A stretch of DNA of 34,980 nucleotides, taken from Opitutaceae bacterium. Lineage in GTDB: Bacteria > Verrucomicrobiota > Verrucomicrobiia > Opitutales > Opitutaceae. Position 1 is the first letter of the stretch. Each line of letters begins with the position of its first letter. Under the pieces are notes generated by a model. The model had not been told where the DNA came from. It did not search any database and saw nothing but the letters and a program-made list of their open reading frames with translations. Where the stretch lies: the NCBI GenBank assembly GCA_016794725.1, contig JAEUGZ010000470.1:1-34980 (forward strand), in the 5' to 3' direction. Of this stretch, positions 15,238 through 22,682 are shown piece by piece. The position numbers and the translations under genes are program-made.

Positions 15238-17067
15238 ATGGTTAGCCCCAATCCCGCTGAAAACAACGGTGGCACTGCCTTGCCCGCCGCTGAAGCCCGC
15301 GCTCTCAATGATGTGGTCATCCGGCTCGCCGGTAACTCCCAGGACGGAATCCAGACGATCGGCGGTTTCCTCGCCCGCCTGGCCGGTCGCAGCGACCAGG
15401 ACGTCATGACTTACATGACGATCCCGTCCACCATCTCCGGCGGGCCGTCCATCTTCCAGGTACGCATGGGCACGGGCGACATCCTCTCGTCCGGCGATCA
15501 GGCCGACTTCCTCGTCGCCTTCTACCAGCACAGTTACGAGAACCACCTCTCCTCCCTTCGTCCCGGCGGCGTGCTCCTCTACGACGCGGACCACGTGAAA
15601 CCCAACCCGGACGACAAGCGGTTTACCGCCGTCGCCGCCCCCATCACCAGCGGCACGGTCGAGGCCGTCGGCGGCTCGTCCAAGGACAAGGGCAAAAACC
15701 TTTACGTGCTCGGCCTGATCGCCCGCGTCTTCAATCTCGACGTCGCCAAGCTGAGCGGCCTGATCAAGGAGCGCTTCGGCGGCAAGACCGAGGACATCGT
15801 GCGCAATGCCATGCTGGCGTTCGACGCCGGTTACGCCTGGCCGGCCGACAACCTGCGCGACTGCTTCTACCGCTTCAACCCGCCGACCCGCACCAGCACC
15901 CGCCCGCAGGTCACGCTCGACGGCAACTCCGCCATGACCTACGGCCTCATCGCCGCGGGCGTGCGCTACGGCTCCGGCTACCCGATCACCCCGTGGTCCA
16001 GCATCATGGAAATGCTGCGGTCCGAGCTTCCCAAATACGGCGGGCTCTTTGTGCAGGCCGAGGACGAACTCGGCGCCGTTTCCTACGCGCTCGGCTTCTC
16101 CTACTCGGGCCACCTCGCCATCACCGGCAGCTCCGGCCCGGGCCTTTCGCTGAAGATGGAGGCGCTTGGCTGGGCGGTCATGTCGGAAATGCCGCTGATC
16201 GTGATCAACGTGCAGCGCGGCGGCCCCAGCACCGGCATGCCGACCAACGTGGAACAGAGCGATCTGCTCCAGGCCTTGTATGGGAGTCACGGTGACGCTC
16301 CGCGCGTGGTGCTCGCGCCGCGCGACGTCGAGGACTGCTTCTACATCGCCATCGAGGCCGCCCGCATCGCCCGCGCCTACAGCACGCCGGTGATCATCCT
16401 GACCGACCAGGCCCTCTCCTCGCGGATCGAGGCGTTCGACGAGCCGGACCTCGCGGGACTCATGGTCGACCCCGCGCCCGATCTCTCCGCACGCCCGGCC
16501 GACTTCAAGCCCTATCCGCTCGACCGGATCACACGCCACGCCCCCCCGGGATCGCGCGTCGGCTCGGGTGTGTATCCAACGGTGACCGGCCTCGAACACG
16601 ACGAACTGGGTCACCCGACCGGAAGTCCGCAGCTGCACACCAAGATGACCGCCAAGCGGCGCGAGAAGCTCAAGGCACTGGCGGCCACCCTGCCCGCGGC
16701 CGAGGCCTTTGGCGACCCGGAAGGCGACGTCCTCCTCGTCGGCTGGGGTTCCACCTTCGGCCCGGTCCGCGAGGCGCTGAACCGCATCCGCAACTCCGGC
16801 ACCAAGGCCGCCCAGCTCCACCTCCGCCACCTCAATCCACTGCCGCCCGGCCTGGAGGACGTCTTCCGGCGCTACCGCCAGATCATCGTCGTCGAAATCA
16901 ACGACGAGGGACTCTATGGATACGGCCAGCTCGCGACGCTGCTCCGCGCCCGCTACGCCAACCCGGCCATCCGCAGCCTGACCAAGACCGACGGACTCAC
17001 CTACAAGGTCAGCGAGATTGTCAACGGCGTCACCCACCTGAGCGCCCGCAACGGCGTCCCGGCCTGA
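15238..17067 (+). CDS. korA: 2-oxoacid:ferredoxin oxidoreductase, fused gamma-alpha subunit
   Basis: 609 residues. Catalyses, with the beta subunit, CoA-dependent oxidative decarboxylation of a 2-oxoacid (probably 2-oxoglutarate) with ferredoxin as electron acceptor, in the cytosol. Residues about 20-200 are the gamma domain (DVVIRLAGNSQDGIQTIGGF; GGPSIFQVRMGTGDILSSGD). From about 225 the alpha domain follows, with GYPITPWSSIMEML (about 245) and QAEDELGAVSYALGFSYSG, the pyrimidine-binding part. The C-terminal part (about 490-600) carries DVLLVGWGSTFGPVREAL. Fusion and length fit the common bacterial KorA layout. The substrate is inferred from family resemblance; other 2-oxoacids such as branched-chain ones cannot be excluded. 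korB begins 58 nt downstream. The leader is pyrimidine-rich. Confidence 0.93.
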   Translation: MVSPNPAENNGGTALPAAEARALNDVVIRLAGNSQDGIQTIGGFLARLAGRSDQDVMTYMTIPSTISGGPSIFQVRMGTGDILSSGDQADFLVAFYQHSYENHLSSLRPGGVLLYDADHVKPNPDDKRFTAVAAPITSGTVEAVGGSSKDKGKNLYVLGLIARVFNLDVAKLSGLIKERFGGKTEDIVRNAMLAFDAGYAWPADNLRDCFYRFNPPTRTSTRPQVTLDGNSAMTYGLIAAGVRYGSGYPITPWSSIMEMLRSELPKYGGLFVQAEDELGAVSYALGFSYSGHLAITGSSGPGLSLKMEALGWAVMSEMPLIVINVQRGGPSTGMPTNVEQSDLLQALYGSHGDAPRVVLAPRDVEDCFYIAIEAARIARAYSTPVIILTDQALSSRIEAFDEPDLAGLMVDPAPDLSARPADFKPYPLDRITRHAPPGSRVGSGVYPTVTGLEHDELGHPTGSPQLHTKMTAKRREKLKALAATLPAAEAFGDPEGDVLLVGWGSTFGPVREALNRIRNSGTKAAQLHLRHLNPLPPGLEDVFRRYRQIIVVEINDEGLYGYGQLATLLRARYANPAIRSLTKTDGLTYKVSEIVNGVTHLSARNGVPA

Positions 17068-17125
17068 GCCCGCGCGCCCACCGCCCGTCCACTCCGACCT
17101 CAACTTCCTTTCTCTTCCTCACCCC

Positions 17126-18073
17126 ATGTCCGCCCCCGAGATACTTCCGCCCGCCCTGCCCGCCACCGACCGCGCCCCCCTGACCAAGAAGGCCCTGACC
17201 GCCGACCACCCGACGTGGTGCCCAGGCTGCGGCGATTTCGCAGTCCTGCACTGCTATTACCGCGCCCTGGAAAAGCTGAACTATCCGCACGAGAAGATCG
17301 TCACGATGGCCGGCATCGGCTGCTCGTCACGTTTCCCCTACTTCGTCAACACCCACGGCGGCCACTACATCCACGGACGCTCCCTGCCGTTCTCGGCCGG
17401 CGTGAGCCTGGGCCGGGACGACCTGCACGTCTTCGTCTTTGGCGGCGATGGCGATGGTTTCTCCATCGGCGGCAATCACCTCGATCACGTGGCCCGCAAG
17501 AATCCACGACTCACCTACGTGATCATGGACAACTTCGTCTACGGCCTGACCAAAAAGCAGACCTCGCCGACCTCCCCCATCGGTTTCAAAACCAAGACCG
17601 ATCCGACCGGCGCCTTCGATCAGCCGATCAATCCGATGCGCAAGCTGGTTGACAGCGGCGCCACCTTCATCGCCCGCAGCCATGCCACCCAGGTCAATCA
17701 CATGACCGAGATGATCATGCGCGCAGCCCAGCACGACGGGTTTTCGGTGATCGAAATCCTCTCGGAGTGCGTCGAGTTTTACCCGGGCGCGTTCGACACC
17801 AGCGTACCTCGCAAGGGCGGAACCTTCGGCCTGATCCAGGAAAAGAAGAACGACGGCACACCGGAGGACGCCACGCGTCACGATACCACCGACGAAGTGG
17901 CCGCCTACCGGCTCGCCTCCGAACCGTGGCCGGGGCTCTTCGGCGTCTTCCTCGACAAGAAGCGTCCGACCAAGAATCAGCTCGAAGCCAACTTGATCGC
18001 CAAAGCCCGCGAACGCACCAAGGGCGCCAGCGACCTCCAGCTCCTGCAAAGCACCTTCGCGAAGCTGCGCTGA
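17126..18073 (+). CDS. korB: 2-oxoacid:ferredoxin oxidoreductase, beta (TPP-binding) subunit
   Basis: 315 residues; partner of the korA product. It binds thiamine diphosphate at GGDGDGFSIGGNH (107-118) and NFVYGLTKKQTSPTSP (136-151). Four cysteines fit the [4Fe-4S] ligands of short-form beta subunits: C32 and C35 in WCPGCGD, C66 in GIGCSS and C215 in SECVEFYPG. No separate ferredoxin-like delta subunit is encoded nearby, consistent with the two-gene KorAB type. The ATG at 17126 follows a strikingly pyrimidine-rich leader (CTTCCTTTCTCTTCCTCA) with no Shine-Dalgarno site. The gene ends at a hairpin shared with the convergent transglutaminase gene. Confidence 0.95.
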   Translation: MSAPEILPPALPATDRAPLTKKALTADHPTWCPGCGDFAVLHCYYRALEKLNYPHEKIVTMAGIGCSSRFPYFVNTHGGHYIHGRSLPFSAGVSLGRDDLHVFVFGGDGDGFSIGGNHLDHVARKNPRLTYVIMDNFVYGLTKKQTSPTSPIGFKTKTDPTGAFDQPINPMRKLVDSGATFIARSHATQVNHMTEMIMRAAQHDGFSVIEILSECVEFYPGAFDTSVPRKGGTFGLIQEKKNDGTPEDATRHDTTDEVAAYRLASEPWPGLFGVFLDKKRPTKNQLEANLIAKARERTKGASDLQLLQSTFAKLR

Positions 18074-18082
18074 GGACCAGGC

Positions 18083-18107
18083 GCGATCGCCCCCTCCTCG
18101 CGATCGC
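18083..18107. terminator. Hairpin between convergent korB and transglutaminase genes
   Basis: GCGATCGC (18083-18090) and GCGATCGC (18100-18107) pair across a 9-nt loop, CCCCTCCTC. The octamer is itself a palindrome, so the structure reads the same on both strands. Its place, 10 nt after the korB stop and 47 nt after the opposing stop, suits a bidirectional terminator. No T-run follows. Confidence 0.45.
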
Positions 18108-18153
18108 CGCCTGCAAAATCCGAGGCGGGTGGCCTGACTCGGACCACCCAGGT

Positions 18154-19029
18154 TCAGATCCGTTGCATCAGCACGGCCACACTCAGTTTCTGCGTGTGCG
18201 TGCCCTTGAACACACCGCTCGTCGGCGACGTGTCGCGATAGTCCCGCCCGATGGCCACCTTGACGTGACGCTCACCCGCCAAGCAGTCGTTGGTCGGATC
18301 GAGCGGCCACCAAAACCCGCCAGGGAGGTGCACTTCGACCCAGGCATGACTCTCGCTCGCACCAATCAGCTTCGGATCTTTCTGTTCCTCTGAAGCACGG
18401 CGCTGGGTTTCAGTTTCAATGTATCCTGTGACATACCGCGCAGGAATCTCAGCCGAACGCAGAATCGCGATCATGAGCTGGGCAAAATCCTGACATACAC
18501 CAGCTTGCAATTTCAGGATTTCAGTGATGCCGGTATCGATCCGGGTCACTCCGGGCTGATATCGGAACGTCTGCTTGATCCACGAGTTCAGCTTGAGCAG
18601 GGAGGGCCCCAAGGCATCGCTCGGCTTGAAAAAGCGGTTGGCAATCGCATTCACCTCCGCCGAAAGCGAGATGGCGGGTGAAGGCATGAGGAATTCAAAG
18701 AGCTTGAGCCGCTCGCTGCGAAAAATCTGGCGCGCCTCGGAAATGCTGATGTCGTACGCCGCCTTGGGCACATCGCGCAGGGAGGTCTCGACCTCGCTGA
18801 CACTGTCAAGGAGCAGCTCCTCATGCCGCTTCACGATGGAAAATGTCTCCACAATATTGCCGAAGTAGTCGGCATAGGTGTGGATATTGCACGGGGGCAT
18901 GGTCACCAGCCGCCGGGAGCAGCGACGCTGGTTCTCGTCATCGGTCGGCGTCAACCGCGCTTCCATGAACGACTCCGACGCCGTGCCGGCATAGCGGTAG
19001 TGCGTGCGGTGGGAGATTCGGAAACGCAT
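18154..19029 (-). CDS. Transglutaminase-like cysteine protease/peptidase-fold protein
   Basis: 291 residues, no signal peptide. Residues 1-80 form the bacterial transglutaminase-like N-terminal beta region (RISHRTHYRYAG). The core follows at about 165-250 with the catalytic triad visible: C179 in AGVCQDFAQLM, H228 in ASESHAWVEVHLPGG and D244 in WPLDPTND. Members of this group are probable cysteine peptidases or amidases and are often encoded with circularly-permuted ATP-grasp and alpha-E proteins; neither partner is adjacent here. The gene is divergent from ribB, with 216 nt between starts. The fold is well supported and the physiological substrate unknown. Confidence 0.9.
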   Translation of the reverse strand: MRFRISHRTHYRYAGTASESFMEARLTPTDDENQRRCSRRLVTMPPCNIHTYADYFGNIVETFSIVKRHEELLLDSVSEVETSLRDVPKAAYDISISEARQIFRSERLKLFEFLMPSPAISLSAEVNAIANRFFKPSDALGPSLLKLNSWIKQTFRYQPGVTRIDTGITEILKLQAGVCQDFAQLMIAILRSAEIPARYVTGYIETETQRRASEEQKDPKLIGASESHAWVEVHLPGGFWWPLDPTNDCLAGERHVKVAIGRDYRDTSPTSGVFKGTHTQKLSVAVLMQRI

Positions 19030-19230
19030 GGAAGAGTCCGATCAAAACAACCCGGGGTCCGCTGGCAATGGCCGGGTTTTCGCGAATCTGCACAATTTTC
19101 GCCCGGGTCTCCCGTGCCCCACGACCCTCCCGAGACCAGAATAACCCCTTCCCTGTCCGGTGGCTTAACGCAAATGAATCCCCCTCGGCCCCACCCCAGC
19201 TGTCCACGGGTTGACACTCCTCTCCGACTC

Positions 19231-19235
19231 AAGGA
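19231..19235 (+). promoter_or_regulatory. Ribosome binding site deciding the ribB start
   Basis: AAGGA lies 10 nt upstream of the ATG at 19246. It is one of very few Shine-Dalgarno-like sites in the window and supports this start over the 141-codon upstream extension of the same frame. Confidence 0.55.
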
Positions 19236-19245
19236 ACGTGCTCGA

Positions 19246-20352
19246 ATGAGCTCAGTTCTCTCCTCATCACCCTTCGACAGCGTCGAAGCTGTCGTACAGG
19301 ACATCAACGAAGGCAAGTTGGTGATCGTGACCGATGATGAGGACCGCGAGAACGAAGGCGACCTGATCATGGCGGCCTCCAAGGCCACCCCGCAGACGAT
19401 CAACATGATGATCCGGTACTGCAGCGGGATCGTCTGCGTGCCCATGCTGGAACACCAACTCAAGCGCCTCGGGCTAGGCCCCATGGTGGCCCGTAATCGG
19501 GAATCCCACCGCACCGATTTCACCGTCAGCGTCGACGCCGCCGAGGGAATTTCGACGGGCATCAGTGCCTACGACCGGACGCAGACCATCCGCATCCTCG
19601 CCGGCGCCGAGTCGCGCCCGGAACAGTTGGTCCAGCCGGGTCATGTGTTTCCCCTGCGCGCCCGCTCCGGCGGCGTGCTTGAACGCGCCGGCCACACCGA
19701 AGCGGCCGTGGATCTCGCGATCCTGGCTGGCCTGCACCCGAGCGGGGTGCTCTGCGAACTGGTCAACGACGACGGCACCGTTCAGCGCCTGCCGGAATTG
19801 ATCGAGTTCAAGCACCGGTTCGGTCTGAAGATGATCTCCATCGCCCAGCTCATCGAACACCGGGTGCGCCGCGACCAGCTGATCGAGTGCGTTTCCACCC
19901 AGCCGTTTGCCACCGACTTCGGAGATTTCACCCTGCATGTGTTTCGTAGCCGGCTCGACGGTCGACACCACCTCGCCCTGGTCATGGGCGCCCCGGGCCC
20001 GGAGCCCACGCTGGTGCGGGTGCACAGCGAAAACCTGCTCAGTGATGTCTTCCGCGCCAAGGGTATGGACAGCCACCGCTCGCTTGAGGCCGCTCTGGCT
20101 GCAGTCGCCAAAGCCGGCAAGGGCGTCATTCTCTACATGGAGCCCGCCAATGCCGGTGATCTCATGCTCCGTCGCCTGCAGGCCAGCCCGGGAGGTGGCG
20201 CTCCGGCGATGAGCTTCCGCGACTACGGCATCGGCGCCCAAATTCTCGCCGCGCTGGGATTGGGTCGCATCCGCCTCATGACCAACAACCCCCGCAAGGT
20301 CATCGGCCTCGACGGTTATGGACTCGAGCTCGTGGAACAAGTCCCGCTTTGA
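19246..20352 (+). CDS. ribB: 3,4-dihydroxy-2-butanone-4-phosphate synthase with degenerate GTP cyclohydrolase II domain
   Basis: 368 residues. Residues 10-205 are a complete RibB domain, which converts ribulose 5-phosphate to dihydroxybutanone phosphate for riboflavin synthesis: DDEDRENEGDLIMAA (30-44), HRTDFTVSVDA (88-98) and GHTEAAVDLA (149-158). Residues 215-368 align with RibA (GCHII) and keep RVHSE, FRDYGIGAQIL and LMTNNPRK. However, the three zinc-binding cysteines of the RHVHSEC...RCDCG motif are replaced by N263, M274 and S276, so GCHII activity is probably lost. This matches the RibBX-type variant described in Proteobacteria. A true ribA is expected elsewhere. The open frame extends upstream to 18823, but that part overlaps the divergent gene and has no family match. 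First gene of a run with ribH, nusB and ftsY. Confidence 0.93.
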   Translation: MSSVLSSSPFDSVEAVVQDINEGKLVIVTDDEDRENEGDLIMAASKATPQTINMMIRYCSGIVCVPMLEHQLKRLGLGPMVARNRESHRTDFTVSVDAAEGISTGISAYDRTQTIRILAGAESRPEQLVQPGHVFPLRARSGGVLERAGHTEAAVDLAILAGLHPSGVLCELVNDDGTVQRLPELIEFKHRFGLKMISIAQLIEHRVRRDQLIECVSTQPFATDFGDFTLHVFRSRLDGRHHLALVMGAPGPEPTLVRVHSENLLSDVFRAKGMDSHRSLEAALAAVAKAGKGVILYMEPANAGDLMLRRLQASPGGGAPAMSFRDYGIGAQILAALGLGRIRLMTNNPRKVIGLDGYGLELVEQVPL

Positions 20353-20393
20353 CCCGGTCCGCGCCTGCTCCCGTCACCGTTTATCTCTCCTGC

Positions 20394-20867
20394 ATGAGCC
20401 TCGACGCTCCCAAGTCTCGCGCCCTCGACGCCTCGCGGCTGTCCTTTGGCATCATCGCATCTCGTTTCAACGAGACGTTGGTCGACGCCCTGGTTGAACG
20501 CGCCCAGGCCACGCTCATCGCCGCCGGCGTCAAGGCCTCCCGCATCCGCCTCGAGCGCGTACCGGGTTCGCACGAGATTCCCTACGGTATTGACGCCTTG
20601 CTGCGCAGCGGTCGCTTCGACTGCGCCCTCGCCCTTGGCGTGCTCATCGGCGGCGACACCAACCACCACGAGATGGTGGGCAACAGTGTCTCCCAAGCCC
20701 TCCAGCACATTTCCCTCGCCCGCCGCACCCCGGTGATCAACGGAGTGATCGTGGCCAACACGCGCGTCCAGGCCGAGGATCGCACGATCGGCCGGATCAA
20801 CCGGGGCGTTGAATTCGCCCAGGCCGCCCTCGAAATGGCGGCCCTCCACCGGCGTCTGCGACGCTGA
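20394..20867 (+). CDS. ribH: 6,7-dimethyl-8-ribityllumazine synthase
   Basis: 157 residues, the normal size for lumazine synthase, which condenses dihydroxybutanone phosphate (made by the ribB product just upstream) with 5-amino-6-ribitylaminouracil. Motifs: SRFNETLVDALVERA (23-37), VPGSHEIPYG (56-65), GVLIGGDTNHHEMVGNSVS (82-100, containing the catalytic His and phosphate-binding loop) and PVINGVIVANTRVQAEDR (113-130). The open frame begins with a TTG overlapping the ribB stop, but the ATG at 20394 gives the family length and is preferred. It is 41 nt from ribB and 39 nt from nusB, so probably one operon. It acts in the cytosol, often as large oligomers. Confidence 0.95.
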   Translation: MSLDAPKSRALDASRLSFGIIASRFNETLVDALVERAQATLIAAGVKASRIRLERVPGSHEIPYGIDALLRSGRFDCALALGVLIGGDTNHHEMVGNSVSQALQHISLARRTPVINGVIVANTRVQAEDRTIGRINRGVEFAQAALEMAALHRRLRR

Positions 20868-20906
20868 GCCCCTTTCCTCGACCCAACGTTCTTTTCCCCT
20901 CTCCCG

Positions 20907-21359
20907 ATGAGCAAAGCTCAGTTCGCCCAACGCCGCGACGGCCGCATCGCCGCCCTTCAGTACCTTTTCGCCTGGAGCCTGAATCCTCCCATGAACCTGA
21001 CCGACGACCTGCGCGTCTTCTTCGAAAGCCAGGAGCATCCACGAGAGCACTACGCCTTTGGCGAAGAGCTGATCCACGGCGCCATCCAGCACATGGCGGA
21101 GATCGACGGCCACATCCGGTCGCTCGCCCACAACTGGGAGTTTGATCGCATCGCCAAGATCGATCTCGCCATCCTGCGACTCGCCATCTTCGAGATGAAA
21201 TACCGGAACGACATCCCTCCCGTCGTCTCGATCAACGAGGCCATCGACCTCTCCAAGCAGTTTTCCAACAACGACGCGAAGCGCTTTATCAACGGCATCC
21301 TCGACCGCCTGAAGGGCCAGCTCGGTCGCGACGCCCGCAAGGCCGAGACCCCAGCCTGA
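20907..21359 (+). CDS. nusB: Transcription antitermination factor NusB
   Basis: 150 residues, all-helical RNA-binding protein that joins NusE/S10 on boxA RNA to prevent premature termination of rRNA transcription. Recognisable parts: RRDGRIAALQYLFAW (9-23), IRSLAHNWEFDRIAKIDLAI and LRLAIFEMKYRNDIPPVVS, then the conserved ending INEAIDLSKQFSNNDAKRF and INGILDRL. The length is usual. It directly follows ribH, the ribH-nusB pairing found in many bacteria. A pyrimidine-rich leader (TTCTTTTCCCCTCTCCCG) precedes the ATG with no Shine-Dalgarno site. Confidence 0.96.
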   Translation: MSKAQFAQRRDGRIAALQYLFAWSLNPPMNLTDDLRVFFESQEHPREHYAFGEELIHGAIQHMAEIDGHIRSLAHNWEFDRIAKIDLAILRLAIFEMKYRNDIPPVVSINEAIDLSKQFSNNDAKRFINGILDRLKGQLGRDARKAETPA

Positions 21360-21366
21360 GAAAAAA

Positions 21367-21563
21367 CGGAAAAACGCGGAGGCGCGGTGACGCGGAGTAC
21401 CATCCGGTCAACCGCACGGCTTCACCCGTTCTCCGCGATTCTCTTGTCCTCCGACCGATCATCCTGATCCAAGCACCCGTCTCATCACCCTCTCTCCGTA
21501 CTTCGCGCCCTAGCGTCTTCGCGCTTCCCAGCCTCCGCGCCTCCGCCACTCCGCGTTTTTCCG
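21367..21563. repeat. 15-nt inverted repeat flanking a CGCGGAG-rich spacer
   Basis: CGGAAAAACGCGGAG (21367-21381) recurs exactly inverted at 21549-21563, 167 nt apart. Both arms continue inward into further CGCGGAG-like units (GGCGCGGTGACGCGGAG on the left; the complement of CGCGGAGGCGCGGTG-like units on the right). It fills the nusB-ftsY gap. Similar CGCGGAG heptads are common simple repeats in GC-rich bacterial intergenic DNA. It may form a long hairpin that separates the two transcripts. Confidence 0.7.
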
Positions 21564-21576
21564 CCTCAGCCATTCC

Positions 21577-22512
21577 ATGTTCGGTCTCTTCAAAAAATTT
21601 AAGGACGGTCTCGCCAAGACGGTCAGCGCCATCGCCGAAAAGACGCGCGGGCTCTTCTCCGGACGCTCGATCGACGCGTCGTCCCTCGAAACCCTCGAGG
21701 AGGCCCTCTACACCGCCGACTTCGGCGTCGCCACCACGGAGGAGATCCTCTCCGAAATCAAGGAAGCCACCCGCAAGGACAAGGACCTGCGCGGCCAGGA
21801 CGCCGCCGCGATCGGCGCGGCGGTGTTGCGGCGCGTGCTCGCCGGCAGCGAAGGAGTTCTGACCCGCGCCGCCACCCCTCCAACCACCATTGTCATGATC
21901 GGGGTCAATGGCTCGGGCAAAACCACGACGTCCGCCAAGCTGGCCTGGATGCTGAAGCAGGACGGCGCCACGGTCACGGTGGCCGCCTGCGACACCTTTC
22001 GCGCCGCCGCCGTCGAGCAGCTCAAGTCCTGGGCCCAGCGGCTCGACCTCGAGCTGATCGCCAGTCACACGGGAGCCGACGCCGCCGCCGTGGCCTTCGA
22101 CGCATTCCAGGCCGCCCGGGCCCGGGCCCGCGATTTTCTCATCATCGACACCGCCGGCCGGCTCCACACCAAGAGCAACCTGATGGAGGAGCTGGCCAAG
22201 ATCCGTCGCGTGCTGCAGAAGCATGATCCCACCGCTCCACAGCACCGCTGGCTGGTCGTGGATGGCTCGCTCGGCAGCAACTCGATCGAACAGGCGAAGG
22301 TGTTTCACCAGAGTTTCGGCCTGACCGGGCTGGTCGTGACCAAGCTCGACGGCACCAGCCGCGGCGGCGCCATCGTCGGGATCTGGCGCGAGCTCAAGCT
22401 GCCCATCTATTTCCTTGGCCTCGGCGAACAGGCCGAGGACCTGCAGCCCTTCAACATCGAAAACTACGCCCGCGCGGTCTTCGGTATCGAATCGCCGGCG
22501 ACACCGGCGTAA
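21577..22512 (+). CDS. ftsY: Signal recognition particle receptor FtsY
   Basis: 311 residues, SRP GTPase that docks ribosome-nascent chain complexes at the inner membrane. It lacks the long acidic A domain, as in many bacteria, and starts with an amphipathic MFGLFKKFKDGLAKT helix that can bind membrane. The N domain runs to about 95. The G domain has G1 GVNGSGKTTTSAKLAW (109-124), CDTFRAAAVEQL (138-149), G3 DTAGRLHTKSNLMEEL (191-206), G4 TKLD (255-258) and G5/closing loop GLGEQAEDLQPF. Oddity: the conserved GQN segment (usually D-x-x-x-GQNA) reads DGSLGSNSIEQA (229-240), with Ser replacing Gln. A pyrimidine-rich leader precedes the ATG. Confidence 0.96.
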   Translation: MFGLFKKFKDGLAKTVSAIAEKTRGLFSGRSIDASSLETLEEALYTADFGVATTEEILSEIKEATRKDKDLRGQDAAAIGAAVLRRVLAGSEGVLTRAATPPTTIVMIGVNGSGKTTTSAKLAWMLKQDGATVTVAACDTFRAAAVEQLKSWAQRLDLELIASHTGADAAAVAFDAFQAARARARDFLIIDTAGRLHTKSNLMEELAKIRRVLQKHDPTAPQHRWLVVDGSLGSNSIEQAKVFHQSFGLTGLVVTKLDGTSRGGAIVGIWRELKLPIYFLGLGEQAEDLQPFNIENYARAVFGIESPATPA

Positions 22513-22538
22513 CGGGCGCGGGAATTTGCAGCGATTCC

Positions 22539-22649
22539 GTTGGAGGCGGCCTCGATGAGGCCGCGACGGGACCAACCGGTCCCGCCTCGGTCGACCGATT
22601 TCTCCATGCGACCCCAATCTCCGCGGGGTCGGCCGACCCCACCTCCAAC
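22539..22649 (-). repeat. 111-bp palindromic repeat element, copy 2
   Basis: An inverted second copy of the element at 1250-1360, of the same 111-nt length. Ends are GTTGGAGGTGG and CCGCCTCCAAC when read on the minus strand. It shows three clear palindromes: GGGGTCGGCCGACCCC, CGGGACCGGTTGGTCCCG and GCGGCCTCATCGAGGCCGC. It lies between convergent ftsY and the TonB receptor gene. This copy has more regular stems than copy 1. Confidence 0.8.
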
Positions 22650-22682
22650 TGAATCCCGTCTGATTTCCACGGCCCCTTCTGG

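Noticed and set aside
15169..17103. Open frame of over 600 codons antisense to korA
   Set aside because: Same explanation; korA has complete gamma and alpha domain motifs on the other strand.
19211..19239. TTGACA -35-like hexamer upstream of ribB
   Set aside because: The only -10 position at proper spacing (GAACGT) is poor and overlaps the ribosome binding site.
18823..19245. N-terminal extension of the ribB frame
   Set aside because: It overlaps the divergent transglutaminase coding sequence, has no family match, and a Shine-Dalgarno site marks the start at 19246.
19030..19245. FMN riboswitch upstream of ribB
   Set aside because: None of the conserved FMN-aptamer blocks is present.
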